17,806 nt of DNA, taken from positions 18,326 to 36,131 of the forward strand of contig JADGCE010000010.1 in the NCBI GenBank assembly GCA_015229095.1, given 5' to 3'. Made by a program: the position numbers and the translations under genes. The notes beneath the pieces were generated by a model, which was not told the DNA's origin, ran no database searches, and saw nothing but the letters and a program-made list of their open reading frames with translations. Shown one piece after another: positions 6,452 through 13,761 of the stretch; positions within the stretch are counted from its first letter, which is position 1; each line of letters opens with the position of its first letter. The stretch is from Magnetococcales bacterium (GTDB lineage Bacteria > Pseudomonadota > Magnetococcia > Magnetococcales > Magnetaquicoccaceae).

Positions 6452-7974
6452 CCTGGAGGCCGGCCAGCCTGGATGGTATGCACGAAAGAGGGTAGTGCCT
6501 CGGCCATCGCCTGGAGGGGCTCCTGCCAGGAGTGGGGCACCGTCTGCCGAAAAAGCGGTATGTCAGGATACCATGGGCTGCGGGGCTGGTCGAGCGTCCA
6601 ACGCCAATCCGGGGCGATGGGCAGCAGCAGCCAGACCGCCTTGCCCAGGGCACCCCCCAGATGGGCCACCGATGTGTCGATGCTGATCAGCAGATCCAGG
6701 TTGTCCAGAATGGCGGCGGTCTGGGCAAAATCCCGCAGTGCCGCACGGAGGTCCAGGATCGCCATTCCCGGCGGTGGCTGTAGCGGCGGGCTGCTGCCAT
6801 CCTCCTGTTGCAGGCTGATCCAGGTGACCCCCGCCACCTGGGCCAGGGGGGCCAGATCCTGAAGGGTGCAGGAACGGCGGCGCAAAGGATCGTTGGGGTG
6901 CAACGGCTTGCCCCGCCACACCAGCCCGACCAATACATTTTCCCCCCGCCTCAATCGACCTGCCCACTGGCGCGCAAGCTCTGGATCGGCCTGGATATAG
7001 GGAATCGGGGCGGGCACGCTCTCCAGTTGGGTGTTGAAGAGCAGGGGCAGGCTGAGCAGGGGGCAATGGCAATCGATCTCTTCGGCGTCGGTAAACTGTT
7101 CGGGTGTGCGGATGTCGTCAATGGCCGGCAGACGGCGCAACAGGGGGATCAAGGTCGGTGGCGCGCTGAACAAAATCCGTGCCCCGCCAGACTTGAGAGG
7201 CAGCAGATAGCGGACAAATTGCAAAATATCGCCGAAACCCTGTTCGGCCACCACCAGGATGCTTTTGCCCGCCAGGGGGGTGCCGTCCCAACGGGGGGGA
7301 GCCGGGTTGCCTTGCAGGATCGGCGGCCACTGGATGCAGGCCGCCTGTTGGGTGAGTTGCAGACGCCACTCATAGGCCCGCCAGCCCTCGGCATAGTCTC
7401 CCATGAGCAGATGGGTCATACCCAGATTGATATATCCTTCGATGCAGTGGGGGTGCGCCTGGATCACCTGCTGAAAACAGTGCAGGGCCTCCGGCACCGC
7501 CCCCAGGCCCTTCAGAGAGAGCCCCAGGTTGATCCAGGCCTCCTTGAAAGTTGGTTGCAGGCGGATGGCGTTTCTGAACGGGGCCAGGGCCGCTTCCGCC
7601 TCGCCCAAATCCATGCAGGTATCCCCCAGATGGAAAGAGATCTCCGCATCGTCTGGATGGCGGTGTTGCAAATCCCGAAAGCAGGCCAGGGCGGCATGGC
7701 TGCGCCCTGACAGTTTCAACAGAAAGCCCAGGGAGAGGCGAAAATCCCGGTTGTCCGGCTCTTTGGCCGCTGCCTGGCTGAGCAGATGCAGGGCCCCCTG
7801 GAGATCCCCCAGCTCCTGCCGGGCCAGACCATACAGATGGAGAATGTGCGGATGGCCGGGAAATTGCTTCAATAAAGCCTGATGGATCCGTATGGCCTCC
7901 CGGATTTGACCGTTTTGGTGCAGCCGGATGGCTGTTGTCAGTTGCCTCTGCAGCGATTCCGCGTGGATGGGCAT
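6448..7974 (-). CDS. TPR protein with GT9/GT41-like glycosyltransferase domain (intact paralogue)
   Basis: The protein has 508 residues. Residues 8-200 are about five TPR units (for example EAWINLGLSLKGLGAVPEAL at 145-164). Residues 235-490 are GT9-like: EQGFGDILQFVRY at 244-256, WRGKP at 353-357, DLLISIDTSVAHLGGALG at 427-444 and PWYP at 467-470. It is expected to be a cytoplasmic glycosyltransferase or glycan-binding homologue; donor and acceptor are unknown. Start ATG 7974-7972 is chosen because the TPR begins directly after it. The longer frame to 8139 is glycine- and proline-rich and crosses an intergenic palindrome. The visible ribosome binding site is poor. The last residues (AGRPPG) and the TAA are not shared with the broken copy at 2217-2450: its own 3' end appears to have been replaced by sequence from the neighbouring insertion. 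It is divergent from the Maf operon. Confidence 0.85.
   Translation of the reverse strand: MPIHAESLQRQLTTAIRLHQNGQIREAIRIHQALLKQFPGHPHILHLYGLARQELGDLQGALHLLSQAAAKEPDNRDFRLSLGFLLKLSGRSHAALACFRDLQHRHPDDAEISFHLGDTCMDLGEAEAALAPFRNAIRLQPTFKEAWINLGLSLKGLGAVPEALHCFQQVIQAHPHCIEGYINLGMTHLLMGDYAEGWRAYEWRLQLTQQAACIQWPPILQGNPAPPRWDGTPLAGKSILVVAEQGFGDILQFVRYLLPLKSGGARILFSAPPTLIPLLRRLPAIDDIRTPEQFTDAEEIDCHCPLLSLPLLFNTQLESVPAPIPYIQADPELARQWAGRLRRGENVLVGLVWRGKPLHPNDPLRRRSCTLQDLAPLAQVAGVTWISLQQEDGSSPPLQPPPGMAILDLRAALRDFAQTAAILDNLDLLISIDTSVAHLGGALGKAVWLLLPIAPDWRWTLDQPRSPWYPDIPLFRQTVPHSWQEPLQAMAEALPSFVHTIQAGRPPG
6468..6626 (+). repeat. Right copy of the 159-bp direct repeat
   Basis: This is the partner of 2228-2386, differing at six positions. 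Here the repeat is part of the intact TPR-GT gene, and similarity to the left copy stops three codons from the shared glutamine region at the C-terminus. The 4.1 kb between the copies carries only the HD-STAND gene and its upstream stretch. Confidence 0.9.
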
Positions 7975-8095
7975 CTTTATCGAAAATAAGGGTTGAAGGG
8001 CAGGGGGGGTGTGCACCCCACCGCCTGTCACTCTGACAGAAAATGGCCTGCCGCCACAAGGCCCCGCAGGGGATGATGGCAGTCGCCAGGCTCCT

Positions 8096-8121
8096 GGGGG
8101 AGGCGATAAATCGCCTCCCCC
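8096..8121. repeat. Perfect 26-bp palindrome (11-bp stem, TAAA loop)
   Basis: GGGGGAGGCGA pairs with TCGCCTCCCCC around TAAA. It lies between two divergent starts, so it is not placed as a terminator of either flanking gene, and no T run follows directly on either strand. It could be a protein-binding site, a 5'-leader hairpin or a member of a dispersed repeat family. Confidence 0.8.
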
Positions 8122-8163
8122 GATCCCTCCCCCCCCCATTTTTTCAATAGTTTTTCACTATCA

Positions 8164-8239
8164 GGGGTCCAGGGGGATTATCCCCCTGGTGGGGTCCAGG
8201 GGCAAAGCCCCTGGTGGGGCCGAGGGGCAAAGCCCCCGT
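8164..8239. repeat. Three tandem hairpin-forming repeats (REP-like)
   Basis: Units lie at 8164-8190, 8191-8215 and 8216-8239. Each begins GGGGTCCAGGGG or a near variant and closes with the complementary CCCCTGGT, with loops GATTATC or CAAAG. Each unit is an imperfect palindrome, and adjacent units can also pair with each other. They resemble dispersed REP-type elements; no variable spacers separate them. Confidence 0.8.
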
Positions 8240-8290
8240 GATGGCCCAAGCGATGATCAATGCCTACCTACCCTTCACAGACAGACAGTC

Positions 8291-8298
8291 AGGGAGAG
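8291..8298 (+). promoter_or_regulatory. Ribosome binding site that fixes the start of the Maf-type gene
   Basis: AGGGAGAG ends seven bases before ATG 8306. The frame is open back to 8009, but that stretch consists of the palindrome and the hairpin repeats and encodes a proline/glycine-rich run. The start at 8306 is therefore preferred. Confidence 0.7.
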
Positions 8299-8305
8299 TT
8301 GTCGG

Positions 8306-10843
8306 ATGGATTTCGGTCCCGTTTTGCAAAACAGCTTTGGCGAATATTATCTGCCCGCGCTCAACCAGGAAATATTTTCCCAGTCGGGTTCCGACAGTTT
8401 TTACCGCAGTCATTTTGGCGAATCGCTGCAAAAAAAAGATTTTCTCTATCTGATCGTCGGCACGGATGGCGGGCTGCTGCTCCATTGGCTGATCAAACAG
8501 GGGCTGGCCGAAGGTTCCCGCTATCTCTTTATCGAATATCCTGAGCTGGTGGCCTATCTGCGGGCAGAGGCCGCTTTTCCCGATACGTTGCCAGAGGCCA
8601 TTCACCTGTGCAGCCCAACCGACTGGCTGAGGGTGGCGGAAGATCTGGCCATGCGGGATTATTGCTACCTGGGTCAGGTGTTGCGGATCAAATCCCTGGC
8701 CGTTTTGGATGGATTTTTTGAAGCCTATTTCAGCACCTGGAAACTTTTCGAGGAGCAGGCCAGCCAGTATCAAACCCAGGTGGGCCGAGAGATCGGTTCC
8801 CGGATCTTTTTGATCAAGGGGCTGGAAAATCTGGCGGAAAACAACACCCCGGCAGAGTGCTTGATCGGCCTGTTTCAGGGAAAAACGGCTGTTTTGCTGG
8901 CCGGTGGTCCCTCTCTGAAGGAGAGCTTTGCCTGGGTCAAGGCCAACCGGCCCCATCTGGTTGTCCTGGCGGTGGCCCGCATCGCCAGCCAACTGGAGCG
9001 TGCGGGTATTCAGGCGGACTTTTTTTTCGCCATCGATCCCCACGATATCATCTTTCACCAGAGCAAGGCCGTGCTGTCCTCCTGGCAGCGGGCCATTTTG
9101 ATCAACGTCTACCATCTCAACCCGCGCCTGTTGGGACAGTGGCGTGGGCGCAGCCTCTTCATGGGGCCGTTGTTTGCCTGGAAAAGCCCGTTGAATCCCA
9201 CCCATATGCTCTCTTTTCCCGGCATCACCGTCACCCATCAGGCTCTGGGGATGGCCATCGAGATGGGTTTTTCCCAGGTGATCGTTGCCGGTTTTGATCT
9301 TTGCTTTGACAGGGAGGGTTTTACCCATGCCGAAGGCAGCGAGGAGCGCAAGGCCGGTCCTTTTGCCGCTCCCCTGGAGCTGTGGGTAGAGACCAACGGG
9401 GGATGGCAGGCGGAGACCCGCTATGATTTTCTCAGCGCCATTCCCAGTCTGGAACAGTTGGCCCTTTTTGCCTCCAAACGGGGGTGCCGGGTGATCAATC
9501 CCGCTCCGGGGGCGGCCAAGGTTGCCCTGGTGGAGCATCTACCCTGGGAGAGCCTGGAGGTGGCACCCCTGCCCACCTCGGCCTGGGAGATGGTGCAGGC
9601 ACGCCTGCCCCCGGCAACGGCTTCCTATCGGTTGCGCCATTGCGAGGCGGTGCTGGGAGAGTTGTCGCAGGTTCGTACCGAGGTGCAGCAGGTGTTGCGC
9701 CTGGCCACCGAAGCGCTGGCCTGCAACGAAAAATTTTTCGGGCGCAAAGGCCATGCCCCTAATTTTAAATATAAACTCAGGATGGATGAGATTGAAAAAA
9801 CCCTGGATGAAGAGCATGCGCAGACCGCCGTGCTGGTCAAACGCTGGGGTGTGGCGGATTTTTTAAAACTCTCCCGTCCCGACCAAAACCGGGAGTGGAG
9901 CGATCAGGAGATCGAGGAGACCGGGCGGCGTTATTATGAAATTTATCGGGAGAGTGCCATTGCCCTCATGCGCCTCCTGGATGAAACACGCCAGCGTCTG
10001 CGGGTCAGGATGGAGGAGGAGAAGGCCCATCCGGCGATCAAAACGCTGCTGGCCCAGTGGAAAAAAGACAACCAGCCCGCCCGCTTGCAGATCTTTTTGG
10101 ACCGGCGCGGGCAGGAGATCGCCGACTTTCCGGAGGGGATGCGGGGCGGGTTGCATGCCCTGTTGGAATCCTATCAGCAGGCCCTGGCAGAGACCCAAAC
10201 CGATTACAAGGCACACCTGTTCCAGAGCATGGCGACACCCCAGGCCATCCGTTTCAAAATGATGAGCCTGTTTCGGCAAAAGGAGTCAGAACGTCTGCTC
10301 TCCTTTGCCCAGGGGCTGGAGAAGAGCGCGGCGGAAGCCCTGGAAGCGGAGGATGTGGCGACAGAGGCCACCACCCGCAAGGAGCAATATGTGCTGCTGA
10401 TCCATGGCCTGGTGGCAGAACTGGCGGATGACAGGGAGCAGGCCGTGGCCTGTTACCAGCGTGTGACGGCTCCGCTTTTACTGACGGAAGTGTTGCAAAG
10501 ATTGTTGACCCTCTTTCTGTTGCAGGGGGATTTGCTCGCTGCACTGCCGGTTGCCCAACGCCTGGCGGAACGTTCACCCCTGCATATTCCTGCCTATGGC
10601 GATCTGTTGCGTCTGACCGGCCAGCCCCAGGGGGCGGTTGATGTCTACAGGGCCTTCATCGACAAGGTCAAACAGGATTGGGTCACCCGGATCAAATTGG
10701 GTAAATTGTACGGGGAGATGGGCAATGTGGCGGCGGCCCGCCAGGTGTTTGAGGAGATTTTGCAGCAGGATCCGGACAACAAGGCTGCCTTGCTCTTTTT
10801 GCAGCAGCATCCTGCGCCAGCCCCTTCCCCGGTTGCTCCATGA
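8306..10843 (+). CDS. Maf-type (DUF115) motility-associated glycosyltransferase-like protein with TPR tail
   Basis: The protein has 845 residues. The DUF115 core spans about residues 190-400: GGPSL at 200-204 (preceded by KTAVLLA), FAIDPHD with D244 and D247, and VAGFDLCFD around D331. These are the conserved elements of the Maf family, which transfers nonulosonic acids (pseudaminic or legionaminic acid) to flagellin in Campylobacter, Aeromonas and relatives. An all-helical region follows (about 430-690), and the last 150 residues are TPR-like (KLGKLYGEMGNVAAARQVFE). It is the first gene of a tight plus-strand operon and its TGA overlaps the ATG of the LegC-like gene by four bases. The sugar genes downstream fit a role as the final transferase. 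Runs of eight A (8430-8437) and eight T (9020-9027) lie in the coding frame. The acceptor protein is not in this window. Confidence 0.88.
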   Translation: MDFGPVLQNSFGEYYLPALNQEIFSQSGSDSFYRSHFGESLQKKDFLYLIVGTDGGLLLHWLIKQGLAEGSRYLFIEYPELVAYLRAEAAFPDTLPEAIHLCSPTDWLRVAEDLAMRDYCYLGQVLRIKSLAVLDGFFEAYFSTWKLFEEQASQYQTQVGREIGSRIFLIKGLENLAENNTPAECLIGLFQGKTAVLLAGGPSLKESFAWVKANRPHLVVLAVARIASQLERAGIQADFFFAIDPHDIIFHQSKAVLSSWQRAILINVYHLNPRLLGQWRGRSLFMGPLFAWKSPLNPTHMLSFPGITVTHQALGMAIEMGFSQVIVAGFDLCFDREGFTHAEGSEERKAGPFAAPLELWVETNGGWQAETRYDFLSAIPSLEQLALFASKRGCRVINPAPGAAKVALVEHLPWESLEVAPLPTSAWEMVQARLPPATASYRLRHCEAVLGELSQVRTEVQQVLRLATEALACNEKFFGRKGHAPNFKYKLRMDEIEKTLDEEHAQTAVLVKRWGVADFLKLSRPDQNREWSDQEIEETGRRYYEIYRESAIALMRLLDETRQRLRVRMEEEKAHPAIKTLLAQWKKDNQPARLQIFLDRRGQEIADFPEGMRGGLHALLESYQQALAETQTDYKAHLFQSMATPQAIRFKMMSLFRQKESERLLSFAQGLEKSAAEALEAEDVATEATTRKEQYVLLIHGLVAELADDREQAVACYQRVTAPLLLTEVLQRLLTLFLLQGDLLAALPVAQRLAERSPLHIPAYGDLLRLTGQPQGAVDVYRAFIDKVKQDWVTRIKLGKLYGEMGNVAAARQVFEEILQQDPDNKAALLFLQQHPAPAPSPVAP

Positions 10844-11991
10844 TTCCCCTGGCTGTACCGGATCTGACCGGCAACGAAGGCTGCTATTTGCAGGAGTGCA
10901 TTGACTCCACCTTTGTCTCTTCGGTGGGCCCCTTCGTGGGTCGTTTTGAGACGGCGGTGGCACAGGCGGCCGGGGCCCCCCACGCAGTGGCCACCGCCAG
11001 TGGTACGGCGGGGTTGCATGTGGCGTTGACGGCACTGGGGGTTGGCCGGGATGATCTGGTTATCCTGCCTTCCCTGACCTTTATCGCCAGTGCCAACGCG
11101 ATTGCCTACTGCGGGGCAACCCCCTGGCTGCTGGATGTGGCGGCGGAGAGTTGGACACTGGATGCCGACCTGCTGGAGAGGGTGTTGCAAGATCAGACGA
11201 TACGGCAGGGAGAGCATCTGGTGCATCGGGAGAGCGGGCGGCGATTGGCGGCCATCTTGCCGGTATACACCTTGGGGTTGCCCGCCCACATGGAGCGGAT
11301 TGTGGCCATTGCCCGTGCCTATCGGTTGCCGGTGGTGGCCGATGCGGCAGCGGCCCTGGGCAGTACTGCGCAGGGGCGGGCCGTGGCCGATCTGGGGGCC
11401 GACCTGACCGTTTTTTCCTTCAACGGCAACAAGACCGTGACCGCCGGGGGGGGCGGTGCCGTCGTGGGCACCGATGCCGAGTTGATGCAGTTGGTGCGCC
11501 ATCTGACAACCACCGCCCGTCAGGGAGACAATTATGACCATGACCGCATCGGCTTCAATTATCGTTTGACCAACATCCAGGCGGCGGTGGGTTGCGCCCA
11601 ACTGGAACGTTTGCACGCCTTTGTGGAGGCCAAACGCAGGATTCACGCCCGCTATGCGGTGGCCTTCCAGGCGTCTCCCCGGCTGCAACCTTTCCCTGCC
11701 CCTGCGGGTTTTGCCAGTGCCTGCTGGCTTTCCGGTACGGTGGTGACGGGGCTGGAGCCGGCAGAGATGGCAACCCTGCTGGATGGATTGCGCCAGGAGG
11801 GGGTGGGTGCCCGCTCTTTCTGGAAGCCCATCCATCTGCAGGCTCCCTATCGACAGGCACCCAGAACCGCGCAACCTGTCAGTGAATCCCTGTGGTTTCG
11901 CATTGTGACCCTGCCCTGTTCCACCGGGTTGACGGAGCATGAGCAGGACAGCGTGATTGCAGCGGTCAAAAAACGGCTGGCCGATTTTTGA
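10840..11991 (+). CDS. legC: LegC-like DegT/DnrJ/EryC1 aminotransferase (PLP)
   Basis: The protein has 383 residues, full length for the family. The N-terminus (MIPLAVPDLTGNE, then SSVGPFVGRFE) is that of LegC-type nucleotide-sugar aminotransferases. The catalytic lysine is K198 in SFNGNKTVTAGGGG, and the aspartate contacting the PLP ring is D168 in VADAAA. The expected reaction is amination of a 4-keto-6-deoxy nucleotide sugar, as in the legionaminic acid or bacillosamine routes, using glutamate as donor. The exact substrate cannot be read from sequence. The start overlaps the preceding stop by ATGA, so translation is probably coupled. A run of eight G at 11446-11453 codes for the glycine stretch after the lysine. 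The symbol is by family resemblance. Confidence 0.82.
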   Translation: MIPLAVPDLTGNEGCYLQECIDSTFVSSVGPFVGRFETAVAQAAGAPHAVATASGTAGLHVALTALGVGRDDLVILPSLTFIASANAIAYCGATPWLLDVAAESWTLDADLLERVLQDQTIRQGEHLVHRESGRRLAAILPVYTLGLPAHMERIVAIARAYRLPVVADAAAALGSTAQGRAVADLGADLTVFSFNGNKTVTAGGGGAVVGTDAELMQLVRHLTTTARQGDNYDHDRIGFNYRLTNIQAAVGCAQLERLHAFVEAKRRIHARYAVAFQASPRLQPFPAPAGFASACWLSGTVVTGLEPAEMATLLDGLRQEGVGARSFWKPIHLQAPYRQAPRTAQPVSESLWFRIVTLPCSTGLTEHEQDSVIAAVKKRLADF

Positions 11992-12020
11992 ATGGCTTGA
12001 AGGGGGAAAAGAGGACAACG

Positions 12021-12653
12021 ATGCAATGGATTCTGTTGGGCTGTGGCGGCCATGGCCGGGTTTTGCTGGCCACCCTGCACGGGTTGGGGTGGACCCACCG
12101 TCTGATCGGCATGCTGGACCCGGAACCCGCCACGCTGGATATGCAGCGATGGCAGGTGCCTTTTTTGGGGGATGATGCCTATCTCTCCACCGCCTCCGGG
12201 CGGGACATTCAACTGCTGAACGGTCTGGGGTCGGTGGGCAACACCGAGCGACGCCGGGCGGTGTATCAAAAATTTCATGCCCAGGGCTATCCGTTTGTCA
12301 CCCTTTGCCATCCCACGGCCTGGTTGGCCGATTCCGTTACCCTGGCCGCCGGGGTGCAGGTGATGGCGGGTGCCGTGGTGCAGGCCGGCTGCCAGATAGA
12401 GGAAAATGTGTTGATCAACAGCCGGGCGGTGGTGGAGCATGATTGTCTGATCCGTGCCCATGCCCATGTGGCCTCCGGTGCGATCCTGTGCGGCAACGTT
12501 TGGGTGGGGGAGGGCAGCCATATCGGCGCGGGGGCCACCGTGATTCAGGGGGTAAAAATCGGTGACCATGTCTGCGTGGGGGCCGGTGCGGTGGTGGTAC
12601 GGGATCTGCCCAGTGGTGTCAAAGTGGTCGGTGTTCCAGCCAGGGAGTGTTAA
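12021..12653 (+). CDS. NeuD/PglD-like sugar acyltransferase (left-handed beta helix)
   Basis: The protein has 210 residues. The N-terminal part (WILLGCGGHGRVLL at residues 3-16) is the small Rossmann-like domain of the NeuD/PglD family. From about residue 100, hexapeptide repeats (VTLAAGVQVMAGAVV, then VWVGEGSHIGAGATVIQG) build a left-handed beta helix. H140 in VVEHD corresponds to the catalytic base of PglD-type N-acetyltransferases. It probably uses acetyl-CoA to acetylate the amino sugar made by the LegC-like enzyme encoded just before it. An O-acetyltransferase role, as for NeuD, is the alternative. Start ATG 12021 follows GAGGA; an earlier ATG at 11988 overlaps the end of the previous gene and adds only 11 residues. 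Confidence 0.82.
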   Translation: MQWILLGCGGHGRVLLATLHGLGWTHRLIGMLDPEPATLDMQRWQVPFLGDDAYLSTASGRDIQLLNGLGSVGNTERRRAVYQKFHAQGYPFVTLCHPTAWLADSVTLAAGVQVMAGAVVQAGCQIEENVLINSRAVVEHDCLIRAHAHVASGAILCGNVWVGEGSHIGAGATVIQGVKIGDHVCVGAGAVVVRDLPSGVKVVGVPAREC

Positions 12654-12655
12654 GG

Positions 12656-13723
12656 ATGAGCAAACAAAAAAATTGGCGATCGGTGCTGATCCCGCCGGAG
12701 AGCACCATTCTGGAGACCATTCAGGTTATCGATCAAGGGGCGATGCGGATTGCCCTGGTCGTCGATGCCCACCGCCGTCTGCTGGGGGTTGTCACGGATG
12801 GCAACATCCGCCGAGGTTTGCTCAACCGTGTGGGATTGCAGGAACCGGTCAGCAAAATCATGAATCCGCAGCCCATTACCGCCCAGGTGACCGAGGCCAG
12901 AGAGCAGGTGTTGTCCCGGATGAACGCCCGGGAGATCGAGCATATTCCGGTTCTGGATGGCCAGGGGGTGGTGGTCGGTCTGGAAATGTTGCAGGCTCTG
13001 ACCAAGCCTGTGAGCAAGAGCAACTGGGTGGTTCTCATGGCCGGGGGATTGGGCAGTCGTCTGGGAGCGCTGACCCAGGATTGTCCCAAGCCATTGTTGC
13101 GGGTCGGGGCCAAACCGATCCTGGAGGTGATTCTGGAGAGCTTTATCGAGTATGGATTCAGGCGGTTTTATCTGTCGGTCAATTATAAAAAACAGATGAT
13201 CAAGGAGTATTTTGGCGATGGTTCCATCTGGGGCGCGGAGATCCGCTATCTGGAAGAAAAAGAGCGGTTGGGCACGGCGGGCTCCCTCTCTCTCCTGCCG
13301 GAACTGCCGGAAGAGCCTTTCTTCGTCATGAACGGCGACCTGCTGACCCGGATCAATTTTCAGCATATTTTGGACTTTCACACCGAACATCAGGCCCAGG
13401 CGACCCTTTGTGTCCGACGGCTGGAGCAGACCATCCCCTTCGGGGTGGTGGAGATGGCCCAACACCGCCTGATCGGGATTGAGGAAAAGCCGACCCACCA
13501 CTATTTTGTCAATGCGGGCATCTATGTGCTGGAGCCCGCCCTGTTGCCCATGATTCAGGCCGGTCACTATCTGGATATGCCTGATTTTTTTCGGCAGGCG
13601 ATCCGCGCAGGCCATGCCACCGCCGCTTTTCCGTTTTTGGATTATTGGATGGATATCGGGCAGTTGGGGGATTATGACCGGGCCAAACAGGAATATACGC
13701 AGATGTTCCAGCAGGTGCAGTAG
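12656..13723 (+). CDS. ptmE: PtmE-like nucleotidyltransferase with N-terminal CBS pair
   Basis: The protein has 355 residues. Residues 5-118 are two CBS domains (ALVVDAHRRLLGVVTDGNIR and IEHIPVLDGQGVVVGL). Residues 124-350 are a GT-A-type sugar-1-phosphate nucleotidyltransferase: MAGGLGSRL at 128-136, PKPLLRVGAKPILE shortly after, NGD at 226-228 (metal-binding D228), and EEKP. This fusion matches PtmE of Campylobacter jejuni, a glucosamine-1-phosphate guanylyltransferase that starts the GDP-linked legionaminic acid pathway. GDP versus UDP or CDP specificity cannot be decided here. AGGGAG at 12642-12647 precedes ATG 12656, and the spacing to the previous stop is two bases. It is the last gene of the sugar operon, since the next gene has a 38-base gap and no visible ribosome binding site. 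Confidence 0.82.
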   Translation: MSKQKNWRSVLIPPESTILETIQVIDQGAMRIALVVDAHRRLLGVVTDGNIRRGLLNRVGLQEPVSKIMNPQPITAQVTEAREQVLSRMNAREIEHIPVLDGQGVVVGLEMLQALTKPVSKSNWVVLMAGGLGSRLGALTQDCPKPLLRVGAKPILEVILESFIEYGFRRFYLSVNYKKQMIKEYFGDGSIWGAEIRYLEEKERLGTAGSLSLLPELPEEPFFVMNGDLLTRINFQHILDFHTEHQAQATLCVRRLEQTIPFGVVEMAQHRLIGIEEKPTHHYFVNAGIYVLEPALLPMIQAGHYLDMPDFFRQAIRAGHATAAFPFLDYWMDIGQLGDYDRAKQEYTQMFQQVQ

Positions 13724-13761
13724 CCGTTGTACAGAATTTTTTCTTCCTTTCCGGCCTCGCC

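Larger units (their letters stand above)
7975..8305. promoter_or_regulatory. Divergent intergenic region between the TPR-GT gene and the Maf operon
   Basis: This 331-bp stretch contains no gene. It must hold the promoters for the minus-strand gene starting at 7974 and the plus-strand operon starting at 8306. Seen in it are a perfect palindrome (8096-8121), a run of nine C (8129-8137) followed by six T after one A, a small inverted repeat ATAGT-TTTTC-ACTAT (8147-8161) and three hairpin repeats (8164-8239). No confident -10/-35, sigma-54 or sigma-28 site was recognised. Confidence 0.55.

Noticed and set aside
2228..6626. Classical insertion sequence or composite transposon
   Set aside because: There is no transposase, no terminal inverted repeats and no short target duplication; the flanking repeats are pieces of a host-type gene.
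8096..8121. Rho-independent terminator
   Set aside because: It lies between divergent gene starts. The nearest T run on the plus strand begins about 18 bases downstream of the stem, and there is none on the minus strand.
7975..8139. N-terminal extension of the TPR-GT protein
   Set aside because: The translated stretch is low-complexity Gly/Pro and runs through the palindrome; the TPR region starts right after ATG 7974.
8164..8239. A short CRISPR-like array
   Set aside because: The units are contiguous hairpins without unique spacers, and no cas-like gene is nearby.
8009..8305. N-terminal extension of the Maf-type protein
   Set aside because: This open stretch consists of intergenic palindromes and repeats. 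A good ribosome site marks ATG 8306.
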